The position numbers were made by a program, and so were the translations under genes. Below, in pieces: positions 17,379-25,215 of a DNA stretch of 64,000 bases (position 1 is the first letter of the stretch; every line of letters begins with the position of its first letter). Below the pieces are notes generated by a model. The model did no database searches, was not told the origin of the DNA, and saw only the letters and a program-made list of their open reading frames with translations. This DNA is from Paenibacillus_AB sp036577625 (GTDB lineage: Bacteria > Bacillota > Bacilli > Paenibacillales > NBRC-103111): contig NZ_JARBDC010000001.1 of assembly GCF_036577625.1 (NCBI RefSeq), positions 124,001-188,000 on the forward strand. Reading direction: 5' to 3'.

Positions 17379-17507
17379 GCTGCTTCCCCCCTATACATGA
17401 TTACAGCAACGATACCATATATAGGGAAAATCGGGCCAATACCGATTATCGATCGACTTGATCGGGATTTCCTATGGAACGCAAAAAGGCGTCGATTGTC
17501 GAATTCC

Positions 17508-18455
17508 TTACAGGCTTCGATTCAATACATCCAACTCCGTCTTTACTGTTCGAACCAAATGTTCATGATAGGGCCCCCGCATCCTTTTGCTTATCATTCC
17601 GAGCCTTCTTATGCCGATCCATAATGCCCAAAGATCGATTTCAATACGGTCCTCGTCGGAAAGGTCCCTCACTTCGTTATATCCCCTGGCTAACGAAGGA
17701 AAACCAATGAAACGCTGGCCGTCATGCAGTTTGAAATGTCCCAAATCGTACAAGGGACTGCTCCCCTGCATTTCACCGAAATCGATCATGCCCGTGTAGC
17801 TTCCGTCATGCTGAAAAATGTGCGAGTCGTCGAAATCCCCGTGGACCAAGCGGGCTCGATGTCTCGCCATCAAAGGAACTCCGGCATCCAGGATCCTAAG
17901 GATCCGAGTCGTTTCTTCTCCGGTAAAGCGATATTCCGATAATGCGAGCAAGTCCTGCTCCAAACATTCATTTATGCAATCGTGCAACGAACTTTTCTCG
18001 CCCTGCAGGTCCGAACCGCTTTCTTCCTTTTCTCTTTTGATCCAACCGAAGCCGTTAACCGCTACTTGGTTCACGATTGCAATTTGTTTCCCCGCCTCCG
18101 CAACAATATTCCCGTATTCGTTCATCGACGAACAGCGACCAGCATCGGAGCCGGGGATTTCGTTCACGATCATCAACGACAACCCTGTAGCTTCGTTAAC
18201 ATGTTCAAAATATACGACTTCCGGCACCCGAACGCCTTGTTGTCTCAAAAGCGAATGGACGCGCGCTTCCACGCCGAGGCTTTTGCCTTGTTCCGGCAGG
18301 ATGCGAACATAGAGGATATCTCGGTATAACCGTATTCGATATACGTAAGTAGATACGCCGCTTAACACTCTCTCGATTTGAAAAGCGGACGTATGGAGAC
18401 ACTTGCTTACGATTTGTGCGACTGCATCGATATGCGGAGCATTTTTGGGGGTCAA
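17508..18455 (-). CDS. Aminoglycoside phosphotransferase (APH)-fold kinase
   Basis: The 315-residue protein has the two-lobed APH fold: YVRILP (the lysine strand has Arg instead of Lys), VNEIPG in the hinge, the catalytic loop VHGDFDDSH (Asp kept, the usual final Asn is His) and MIDFGE (metal Asp). DxxHIF variants occur in an uncharacterised APH subfamily, so this need not mean loss of activity. TTG 18455 with GAGAGG upstream, two bases before the preceding gene's stop. It phosphorylates an unknown small molecule; resistance should not be inferred. Confidence 0.8.
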   Translation of the reverse strand: MTPKNAPHIDAVAQIVSKCLHTSAFQIERVLSGVSTYVYRIRLYRDILYVRILPEQGKSLGVEARVHSLLRQQGVRVPEVVYFEHVNEATGLSLMIVNEIPGSDAGRCSSMNEYGNIVAEAGKQIAIVNQVAVNGFGWIKREKEESGSDLQGEKSSLHDCINECLEQDLLALSEYRFTGEETTRILRILDAGVPLMARHRARLVHGDFDDSHIFQHDGSYTGMIDFGEMQGSSPLYDLGHFKLHDGQRFIGFPSLARGYNEVRDLSDEDRIEIDLWALWIGIRRLGMISKRMRGPYHEHLVRTVKTELDVLNRSL

Positions 18456-18459
18456 TGGG

Positions 18460-19083
18460 TTAGCCTCTCGAATCCTGATTAAAGTCGTACTTCACATAGT
18501 TACGTATGAACGGGTCGTCCCCCATTTCCCCGAACCAATCGGAATGGATTCGGAGCGGCACTCCCATAACGGACTCCATTTCTTCGACGGCCTTTTCCCG
18601 ATCTTCGGTATCCAGAATGGATATTAGTGTCGCGGTATGCTCGTGGCCTAACAGTCGGGAGAGAACGCTTATATCCGCCTCCTTCTCGTCGAGACCGTAA
18701 TCCGCCCGGACGTAACCGGAACACCATACATGTCCCGTGACCTCCTCGCCATTCCTGTATACGTTCATCTCCAACACATCGTCATCGAAACAGGAGACTG
18801 TGAAAACCGGGGACGATATCATACCGGAGAGAACTTCCCCGAACGACTCGGCTTTCCCCCAGCCGAAACAATCGTTAAGAATGCTGATCCACCCGTTCCC
18901 CCATTCGCCGATGTAAAACACGTTTTCCAGTTGGCGGGCTCGCTGAACGATTGACTCGAATCCGGTCAAATCGTGCTTGGGAGTTCCTTCCTTCACGCGA
19001 GCCGAGGCGATTTCCCGCAATGCCGACGTTATTTCGTTCAGATCATCCGATTTTACATGAACGTTTCCAAATTTCGTTCCCAC
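18460..19083 (-). CDS. Uncharacterised protein
   Basis: I do not recognise this 207-residue family. The GTG at 19083 is preferred because GGAGG lies six bases upstream; longer versions read into the preceding frame. The protein is acidic and soluble, without signal or membrane segment, with a Trp/Gly-rich centre (IGEWGNGWISIL, FGWGKAESF) followed by an Asp/Glu-rich strand set (SCFDDDVLEMNVY) and a C-terminal helix region. The composition resembles small immunity or SMI1-like proteins, but that is a guess. It lies between an APH-like gene and a small ORF in a run of minus-strand genes. Confidence 0.65.
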   Translation of the reverse strand: MGTKFGNVHVKSDDLNEITSALREIASARVKEGTPKHDLTGFESIVQRARQLENVFYIGEWGNGWISILNDCFGWGKAESFGEVLSGMISSPVFTVSCFDDDVLEMNVYRNGEEVTGHVWCSGYVRADYGLDEKEADISVLSRLLGHEHTATLISILDTEDREKAVEEMESVMGVPLRIHSDWFGEMGDDPFIRNYVKYDFNQDSRG

Positions 19084-19306
19084 TCGTTTCCTCCGAATCT
19101 GCGCTGCTGCACTTGGATTTCCATGATTCCGGAATTCCGTATTTGCCGAACTCCACATTGTCGACATCGTCTATGCTGAAAAATAGTTTTAACCGATGCT
19201 CGTTCTTCGTTTGATCGATAATGCCGATCCGGTTTGCTTGGTCCTGTAACGTTTTGTTCGACTCCGAACCTTCGCGTTTGAGCCGTTCGATTTCTTCGAT
19301 CCGCAT
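19043..19306 (-). CDS. Small uncharacterised protein
   Basis: An 87-codon frame begins with ATG 19306, eight bases after the stop of the GyrI-like gene, and overlaps the next gene's start by 41 bases. It opens with an acidic/basic helix (RIEEIERLKRE) and has a strand-like LKLFFSIDDVDNVEF segment, which looks like real protein rather than shadow. The ribosome site is weak. No known family. Confidence 0.45.
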   Translation of the reverse strand: MRIEEIERLKREGSESNKTLQDQANRIGIIDQTKNEHRLKLFFSIDDVDNVEFGKYGIPESWKSKCSSADSEETSGNEIWKRSCKIG

Positions 19307-19314
19307 ATTCCAAA

Positions 19315-19911
19315 CTAAGCTTCGCTGACCTGAAGCCGGACGATCGTCTCCCACCTGTCGGGAGTCGGGTAACATAACGGAGGATTTACGTACACTTCTC
19401 TTCTGTCGCCGGTTATTTTGTAGCCCCCCGTTTCCGCAAACCGGTACAACTGCTCGACCGTTCTGGCCGACTCGCGGTAATGTCCGACATGCAGCTTCTG
19501 GATGCACAAGCCTTGATTGATGGAGACGAATCGGGTGTCGGGCACGATTTCGTTCCGATACCGTTTCTCGACGTTCCTTCTCGCTTCTTCATACATGTCG
19601 ATCGTGATCCGATCGGGGACATGCATCATTTCCGTGAACGTCCATTCGTCGTCGCCGATTTGTTCATGCCATACGATCTCATGCGGCATCAGCATAAACT
19701 GGTAGCCGTCCCGTTCTTTCGATATTCGCTTGAGCTGATTGACCGTCTTCCAGATCGCCCAGCAATCTTGTTCGGGACGCCCCGTTCCGCTCAGCCTGCC
19801 TTTACCCTCGTGCACGATAAATTGCATCGGAGGCACTTGCACCACTTCGATGGCGTCCGGCTTCATCCGGTAAACGGAACCGTACGATTTGCGATTGTCG
19901 ACGATAGGCAT
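19315..19911 (-). CDS. GyrI-like small-molecule-binding domain protein
   Basis: The 198-residue protein has the GyrI/AraC-effector-binding pattern: KPDAIEVVQVPPMQFIVHEGKG at the first strand, a central LMPHEIVWHEQ segment, and a C-terminal GHYRESARTVEQLYRFAE helix before the last strand. There is no HTH domain, so it is a stand-alone ligand-binding domain. GGTGAG precedes the ATG. Ligand unknown. It is the first of a run of three closely packed genes. Confidence 0.72.
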   Translation of the reverse strand: MPIVDNRKSYGSVYRMKPDAIEVVQVPPMQFIVHEGKGRLSGTGRPEQDCWAIWKTVNQLKRISKERDGYQFMLMPHEIVWHEQIGDDEWTFTEMMHVPDRITIDMYEEARRNVEKRYRNEIVPDTRFVSINQGLCIQKLHVGHYRESARTVEQLYRFAETGGYKITGDRREVYVNPPLCYPTPDRWETIVRLQVSEA

Positions 19912-19951
19912 AATCTCACCATAGCTTTCCTCATTGATTTGGTTCGGCGCT

Positions 19952-20473
19952 TCATTCCGGTTCGATGGTTTGTGTCGGAATGACCTGCAACCATCCCCGG
20001 TGCTTCAAATAGAACATGATGCCCGCGCGATCGACATTTATGAACTGAAGCGGATCTTCCCGCATCATGTCCGCCAGCTTGCCGATCTCGATCCACTGAA
20101 TGCCTATCGTACCGTCCCCTTCCTGCAACAAGTTCCCCTCGGCTTTGCATATAAAGTAGTACCCTACGGAATCGAACGAACCTTTGATCGTTTGGTAAGC
20201 GGCGAAAGGCCGGACGCATTCCACGACGAAATCGGGGTTGGAACCGGCCGTATCGAGTCGTGTCTCTTCCCCCTCGATATAGGTGACATCCAGTCCGGTT
20301 TCTTCCTTGACCTCCCGTCGCAGCGCGGCCGTGAGCGACTCGAACGGTTCGATTCTCCCCCCGGGAAGCTCGAGCCGGGCCGGTTCGTTCGGTTTGTTTC
20401 GCGTTTGGACGACAATCTCGATTTTCCCGTCACGCTCCCGTTCGACGATCGCTCTCGCATTTACAAAGAACAT
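19952..20473 (-). CDS. Nudix hydrolase
   Basis: The 173-residue protein has a full Nudix box, GGRIEPFESLTAALRREVKEE followed by TGL in family spacing (G-x5-E-x7-RE-V-x-EE-x-GL). ATG 20473 with AAGGAT upstream is preferred over a TTG at 20524 that overlaps the preceding gene. Probable cytosolic phosphohydrolase, substrate unknown. Downstream of a DUF402 gene, also a putative phosphohydrolase. Confidence 0.84.
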   Translation of the reverse strand: MFFVNARAIVERERDGKIEIVVQTRNKPNEPARLELPGGRIEPFESLTAALRREVKEETGLDVTYIEGEETRLDTAGSNPDFVVECVRPFAAYQTIKGSFDSVGYYFICKAEGNLLQEGDGTIGIQWIEIGKLADMMREDPLQFINVDRAGIMFYLKHRGWLQVIPTQTIEPE

Positions 20474-20504
20474 GTCCGCATCATCCTTTTCGCGCAATTT
20501 TCGT

Positions 20505-21044
20505 TCATTTGTATTTCTCGACAAAGCGTAAATATCGCCGCATATTCGCGATTAATTCATGTTCGCCTCCAGCGATGCTTACTCTCAGCATTTCCAGCTC
20601 GTTCGTCGCCCTATGAAACAGCTGCTCGTCGATTGCGCCTTCCGCCAAAGCCGCCGCCAGCTCGTCCTCGTCCAAAATGAAATATTGTCCAGACGGCAAG
20701 ACGACCAAGTCCAGGTACAAGTCCTCGATTACGGGGATTCCATCCTCCGTCGTTTGAATCGAGCGCACGATATCGAAATACGATTGCAGCACGTTATTGT
20801 TCCGGTCGAGCATCACCGTCAAACTGTATCGGCCATGCTCCGGGAAAAACATCAGCCAGGCATGGCCATGGTCGACAATGCAAACCCGGTGCTCCCCGTA
20901 CGTTACGTATAAGGGCTCCCTGACTTCGTCAAGACGGAGCAAAGCCAGCTTCCCTTCAAATACATCATCCCGCACGTCTTCCTGGTAATATCGTTTTCGG
21001 ACGATACGGGTCCAGTTCGGACGATCGGCGATTTTCCGTTTCAT
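20505..21044 (-). CDS. DUF402 domain protein (second paralogue)
   Basis: The 179-residue protein is related to 7111-7647. It shares the N-terminal pattern DRPNWTRIV (DRTDWGRIV in the other), REPLYV/KEPLYK, the FFPEHGRYS strand, IEDLYLDLVVLPSGQ and DEDELAAAL. These conserved acidic residues form the presumed metal site of DUF402 phosphatases (NtdP/FomD-like). No signal peptide. ATG with GGGGAG upstream. Confidence 0.78.
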   Translation of the reverse strand: MKRKIADRPNWTRIVRKRYYQEDVRDDVFEGKLALLRLDEVREPLYVTYGEHRVCIVDHGHAWLMFFPEHGRYSLTVMLDRNNNVLQSYFDIVRSIQTTEDGIPVIEDLYLDLVVLPSGQYFILDEDELAAALAEGAIDEQLFHRATNELEMLRVSIAGGEHELIANMRRYLRFVEKYK

Positions 21045-21084
21045 CTCTACGCACTCCCCGATTTGCGGACCTTGGCAAATGTAT

Positions 21085-21792
21085 TTATCTCTTTTTCAGC
21101 TTGATCAGGCGGATCAGCCCCGCACCTCCATGGTCCGAGTCGTCCGCGAACAGTTCGATTTCAAACGCCGTACGCCCCAGTTCGTCCGCCAACGCCCGCG
21201 CCGTAAACCAATGCGCGTAACCGACCCCGGAAGGAAACGTATCGCCTTTCTCCACAATGCCGAATTGCGACGCAGGACTGCCGAAGAAATGCTCGTCTTC
21301 GGCGTCGTCGATCCATTCGTCAGGCACGGTATGCTGGGTCATGATACAAGTCCCGCCGCGTTTGAGCACGCGGTGAAGCTCCGCCAAATACTCGTTGCGC
21401 AGCCGCTCCGTCGGGATGTAGCTTAATAGCTTGAACGCAACGACGATGTCGAACTGCTCGTCCCGAAACGGCAGCGCGAGTCCGTCCGCGCGAACAAAAC
21501 GCACGTCCTGTTTTCGCTTCTCGGACCATGCCCGGGCGGCGTCCAGCAGCGGTTCGCTCACATCGATGCCGGTTACCCGGTACCCTTTTTCGGCCAAAAC
21601 GACGCTGATTCTTCCCGCGCCGCAGCCTGCATCCAACACGGAGACGCCAGCCGGCAATGCGTCGAGCAAATAGCGCTCGGCCGCCGTCGGTCCTTCTCCG
21701 CACTCGTTCGCATAATGCCGAACCTGCTCGTCGCGTTGAAACCAGCTTTTGACGGATTCGAGCAAAAAACGGCGTTCCTCGGACGTATCCAT
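21085..21792 (-). CDS. Class I SAM-dependent methyltransferase
   Basis: The 235-residue protein has motif I VLDAGCGAGR (about 52-61), motif II-like GIDVSEPLL, ADGLALPF and a KRGGT motif after LHRVL, the UbiE/Methyltransf_11 layout. It lacks any substrate domain beyond the fold, so the acceptor is unknown. ATG with GGGAGGCGG upstream. Cytosolic. Confidence 0.85.
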   Translation of the reverse strand: MDTSEERRFLLESVKSWFQRDEQVRHYANECGEGPTAAERYLLDALPAGVSVLDAGCGAGRISVVLAEKGYRVTGIDVSEPLLDAARAWSEKRKQDVRFVRADGLALPFRDEQFDIVVAFKLLSYIPTERLRNEYLAELHRVLKRGGTCIMTQHTVPDEWIDDAEDEHFFGSPASQFGIVEKGDTFPSGVGYAHWFTARALADELGRTAFEIELFADDSDHGGAGLIRLIKLKKR

Positions 21793-21822
21793 ATCGACCG
21801 CCTCCCTATCTCCAACCTGCGG

Positions 21823-22288
21823 CTATTGCGTCTTCTTCTCGCCGAAATCGATTTCAAAAAACGGATGACCGGGATCCGGACACCGCTCGCCCTTGAGCCC
21901 GAAGCTTTCGTAGAACTTGGATCGCTTTCTCGCTCGACTGCCACTGCAGCCATCTGACGTTTCGGGCTTCGCACCAGCTCGTAACCGCCATGAACAGCAG
22001 TCTGCCTATTCCCGATCTTCTGTGCCGTTCGCTAACGAATAAATCGTTCAGCCGCGCCGTCCGATGTCCGACGCGTATGTGCGGACCATAGTCGTGCACC
22101 CACGCATAGCCCAGCACCTCCGAACGTAGCCGAGCGACGGGAATGAAATGATCGCTCAGCAGCCGCTTTTCCGCCACTCGCTTTATAAACAGCCGTTCGT
22201 TCCGGTCCGAGTCAGACTCGATGATGGGCCACATCCCGGCGATATCGTCCGGCTCCGCATGACGAATGATGATCTCGTTATCGTTCAT
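21823..22288 (-). pseudogene. GNAT acetyltransferase gene with a C-terminal frameshift
   Basis: From ATG 22288 the protein reads as a GNAT enzyme: DDIAGMWPII, ARLNDLFVSERHRRSGIGRLLF (acetyl-CoA loop RRSGIG) and WLQWQSSEKAI. The frame then turns into RKLRAQGRAV and stops at 21854. One frame over, the DNA encodes KFYESFGLKGERCPDPGH and continues to a stop at 21823, exactly the expected GNAT C-terminus (FYESFG). One extra base near 21919-21920 explains it. Either a real frameshift or an assembly error; the annotated 144-residue reading product would lack the last strand. Confidence 0.78.
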
Positions 22289-22317
22289 GCCAGTCGCTCC
22301 CTCCCTACTTCCTTCCG

Positions 22318-23046
22318 TCATCGATCCAGGTCGATTGCGTTCCTTACGTAATCGGACACGTCCTTCAGCAGGGCTCCGATATCCAGGGAACGGTCGCAGC
22401 TGCCGGCCTCCAAGTAAGCGGCCATTTCGAGCAGTTCCGTTCGGCTTCCGAATTCGGCTATTTCGATAAAGCGATGGAGCGCCTTTCTTTTCGAAAATAA
22501 ATAGTCTCCCGTTTTCGACCAGACGTACAGCCTGATCTCGTATAAAAGCGTATTCACTTTCGCGTCGAACGTCATCGTTTCCGGCTGAATATCGATGTAG
22601 TTTTCTCGCAGCCAGCTATGGAACTGCTTCGCATACCGCAAAAACGCTTCGCGGGTCGGTTCTTGTACGCTCGAAACGTCACAGCTTCCCCAAACCAAAA
22701 CGCCTTGTTTTTGAAGACGCATGAGCTCGGGAACAAGCTCGGGATCTCCGTTTTCTCCGCGTCCCGCCACGTCGTCTTCCGTCAGAAGGACGCTTCCGAA
22801 CCCTTTCGGGATCCGATACTTCATCCGATACTTTCGCGCGATTTCTTTTATAAGCGTTTTTTCCTCCTGCCGGATGCGACGGCTCACCATGAGAATCGTA
22901 TCGATATCGCTTCGACCGGGAACATATTCTTCCGTTGCCAAGGAACCGACCAGGAATACGGCTATGATGCGATTCGGCAGCAGCGTTACGGCTTCTTCGG
23001 CGAATTCGTTTACGATCCGTAGCGCTTCTTCTTTGGAAATCGTCAT
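22318..23046 (-). CDS. Nucleotidyltransferase of the aminoglycoside adenylyltransferase-like fold
   Basis: The 242-residue protein has the polymerase-beta motif VGSLATEEYVPGRSDIDTIL, giving GS followed by the SDID metal aspartates, then a helical C-terminal half with Trp and Tyr residues typical of ANT-like proteins. Its start overlaps the preceding stop as ATGA, so the two are coupled. It could transfer a nucleotide to an antibiotic or another small molecule, but nothing identifies the acceptor. Confidence 0.78.
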   Translation of the reverse strand: MTISKEEALRIVNEFAEEAVTLLPNRIIAVFLVGSLATEEYVPGRSDIDTILMVSRRIRQEEKTLIKEIARKYRMKYRIPKGFGSVLLTEDDVAGRGENGDPELVPELMRLQKQGVLVWGSCDVSSVQEPTREAFLRYAKQFHSWLRENYIDIQPETMTFDAKVNTLLYEIRLYVWSKTGDYLFSKRKALHRFIEIAEFGSRTELLEMAAYLEAGSCDRSLDIGALLKDVSDYVRNAIDLDR

Positions 23047-23630
23047 GATCCTCCCCCGCCATCCGCCGGCATATGCTGGAATGATGCATCTTTCCGTCCG
23101 ATATAGGGGCTCAGCGGCTTATCGTCCCAAATTTGCGCTTCAATATAACGCTCCGGTCCTTGGCTCCCGTCCTTGTTCCATTGCTGCGGCATTCCGAACG
23201 TATGTATCAGCTCCAATATTTCGCTTTTCGTGTAAACTTGCCCTCTGTAAATGGTTCCGTCATCGACCCGCATCGTCGGGAACAAATCGCCGTACGTAAA
23301 GCTTATTGCGGCGGGATCAAAACGATCGATTGGGATACTCAGCTCGCAGCCGTTCCTGTACCAGCTTTTGATCCACGGGCATTCCCCCAACGTCATGTAA
23401 TGCGGCCGCTTCCGAACCGGCTTTCCTCCTTTGCGGACGAACAGCTCTCTTGCCTTGCTTTCCAATTCGGCGCGGATAAGCAAATAGTCGTCGGACCGTT
23501 TGCCGGCAAATACTTGTTCATGCTTCAACCGGTTTTGGATGATCGCGGCCTCTTCCAAGCTTAAATCCGACAAGTTTTTGAACGGCCCGGTTTTCCGTTC
23601 GTAGTAGTGGTACAAGCGCTGGACGTCCAT
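23043..23630 (-). CDS. Conserved hypothetical protein
   Basis: The 195-residue soluble protein begins YHYYERKTGPF and contains RKRPHYMTLGECPW, WYRNGCELSIPI, SFTYGDLFPTM and RYIEAQIWDD. These look strongly constrained and recall an uncharacterised family of Bacillales, but I cannot name a function. The ATG at 23630 is chosen with GAGG five bases upstream; a GTG two codons earlier overlaps that site. It is translationally coupled to the nucleotidyltransferase gene, so a joint role is plausible. Confidence 0.7.
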   Translation of the reverse strand: MDVQRLYHYYERKTGPFKNLSDLSLEEAAIIQNRLKHEQVFAGKRSDDYLLIRAELESKARELFVRKGGKPVRKRPHYMTLGECPWIKSWYRNGCELSIPIDRFDPAAISFTYGDLFPTMRVDDGTIYRGQVYTKSEILELIHTFGMPQQWNKDGSQGPERYIEAQIWDDKPLSPYIGRKDASFQHMPADGGGGS

Positions 23631-23654
23631 CGGCACCTCGCATCGTTTTTTTCC

Positions 23655-23789
23655 TTATGCTCGCAGCTGTCGCTGCTGCTGAATCCCCTTATCTCCGCGT
23701 CCGCAACCGATTTCCGGCAGACGGTCCGACGGGATAACCGCCAGCAAGCCGGCCGCCCGCAGAAACCGGTCGGCAATCGGTTCGGCCAT
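23655..23789 (-). pseudogene. Possible 5' remnant of a SAM methyltransferase gene
   Basis: An ATG with GAGGG eight bases upstream opens 44 codons that reach a motif I-like PEIGCGRGD after an alpha-helical ADRFLRAAGLLAV segment, then stop. This looks like the start of a class I methyltransferase cut just after the SAM-binding loop. The evidence is short, so the call is tentative. Confidence 0.4.
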
Positions 23790-23983
23790 TCTTTTCGCCC
23801 TCAACCTTATGGATCGTGAAACCATTGTCATTCGTTTTCCGAATTTTGTCAAACCGCAAGCTCGAGACCAACAGGGTACGGTTTCATAGATTCCCGGATA
23901 TGGTTTCTATTAGTTTAATTGGAATCGGCGCCAGACGAAAAGGGGGCGAACGCTTGAGCAAAACCGACGGACGATTATACGGG

Positions 23984-24171
23984 TAACGAACCCTGCAATC
24001 GTTATCGGGGCCGAATACGGAGGTTCTGAATTCGTAACGAACTCCCATATCGTTATTTCCGGCAAATCGGATCGCTTTTTTTCCATTTTCGGCTCGATAA
24101 CGATACACCGATTCGTAAGATTGGAAAAACGATCGGATATCCGCCAATAAGAACGATACGGTTCGTTAGCC
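23984..24171 (+). repeat. Intergenic palindromic repeat, family 2, copy A
   Basis: About 188 bases, alignable end to end with 35164-35348. Ends are GTAACGAACC and GGTTCGTTAG, an inverted pair. Inside, ATCGTTATCG..GCCGAA pairs with TTCGGCTCGATAACGAT. CGCCAATAAG near the right end is identical in both copies. The remaining gap around it (23790-24302) shows no gene. Confidence 0.82.
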
Positions 24172-24302
24172 GTCGCCCACCAAAACAGCCAGGAAGCAGT
24201 TCAAATCGTCCTGACGGTTGAGCTTTTGAAATAGCTGCGGATCGCTTCCGTTCTCTGCGCCGTCCCCGTCCTGCCGCCTCCCGATTTCGCGAGTTTCGAA
24301 AA

Positions 24303-25088
24303 TCAGAGAAACGTCCGCAAGCTGCGCAGCGAATGCCGCAGCGATTCGCTTGTCTTGACTTCGATGACGACGGACAGGCGGCGCTCGCGCGCGAACCGCA
24401 GTCTTTCCCGGATCGGCACAAGCCCGCTGCCCGGCGGCTGATGATCGGATTTGCCGTTATAGTCGTGCACATGCATAGGCTTGATCCGCTCCGCGTATCT
24501 CATCAGCACCGGCTCTTCCCGGAACCCGGCTTTCGCATCGTGGCCGGCGTCCCACGTCAAGTAAAATTGGCGAAACCGGCTGTCCAGCTTCGCCAAAGCT
24601 TCCTGAACAAACGGCAAATGAAAGTTGCAGGTATTCTCGATGCATAATTCGATACGATATGCCGACGCCAGCCGGTACAGCTCTTCGTACGAGTCGAGCA
24701 GCAGCTCCGTAAACCGCTCCTTGTACGCTTCGTTGATCCATACTTTGGCGTCCGGCAGCGTGAAATAAATGCCGTTGTTCAGATGCATGTTGATCGTGGC
24801 GATCCCGGCCTCCTTGGCCCATTCCATCGTCTCTTTGCACCGTTCGAGATGACCTCGCCGGATGGACGGATGAAACGAAGACAAGTCCAGCTCCTCGGGC
24901 AAATGAACGGTGAAATCGATGCCGTGCCGCTCCTTCAGCCGCGCCAAATCCCGGCCGTTCCATACTTCCGGCGTGCAAAAGGGCAAATTCATATTCAGCT
25001 CGATAAAATCGAGCCCGAGCTCCTTGCATAACGCGATATGGTTCTCGACGGCTTCATATTCGACCAAAGTCGGCATTCCCAGCTTCAT
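24303..25088 (-). CDS. Sugar phosphate isomerase/epimerase-like TIM-barrel protein (AP endonuclease 2 fold)
   Basis: The 261-residue protein reads as a xylose isomerase-like barrel: GLDFIELNMN, FTVHLPEELDL, ATINMHLNNG, ELCIENTCNF (metal Glu) and TWDAGHDAKAGF (Asp and His at the metal site), HVHDYNG and a C-terminal VVIEVKTSE. The metal ligands (Glu, Asp, His, Glu) are in place, so it is probably an active sugar-related isomerase or an endonuclease IV relative. The ATG at 25088 is the best start, with a GGAGGAGGAGGG block about 13 bases upstream. Divergent from exoA. Confidence 0.8.
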   Translation of the reverse strand: MKLGMPTLVEYEAVENHIALCKELGLDFIELNMNLPFCTPEVWNGRDLARLKERHGIDFTVHLPEELDLSSFHPSIRRGHLERCKETMEWAKEAGIATINMHLNNGIYFTLPDAKVWINEAYKERFTELLLDSYEELYRLASAYRIELCIENTCNFHLPFVQEALAKLDSRFRQFYLTWDAGHDAKAGFREEPVLMRYAERIKPMHVHDYNGKSDHQPPGSGLVPIRERLRFARERRLSVVIEVKTSESLRHSLRSLRTFL

Positions 25089-25174
25089 GGCGCGATTCGC
25101 CCTCCTCCTCCTTAAGGATAACCGCCGCCGTTTGCCGGAGCAACCGGCTCTGTCCATTTCCCGTATCGGCTTGC

Positions 25175-25180
25175 TATAAT
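25175..25180 (+). promoter_or_regulatory. Extended -10 promoter element of exoA
   Basis: TGCTATAAT gives an extended -10 (TGnTATAAT) 35 bases before the exoA start; the -35 region is poor, as is common with extended -10 promoters. Confidence 0.6.
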
Positions 25181-25215
25181 AGAGTCGATCGAAGGAGAGG
25201 GGAACATATATCGTC

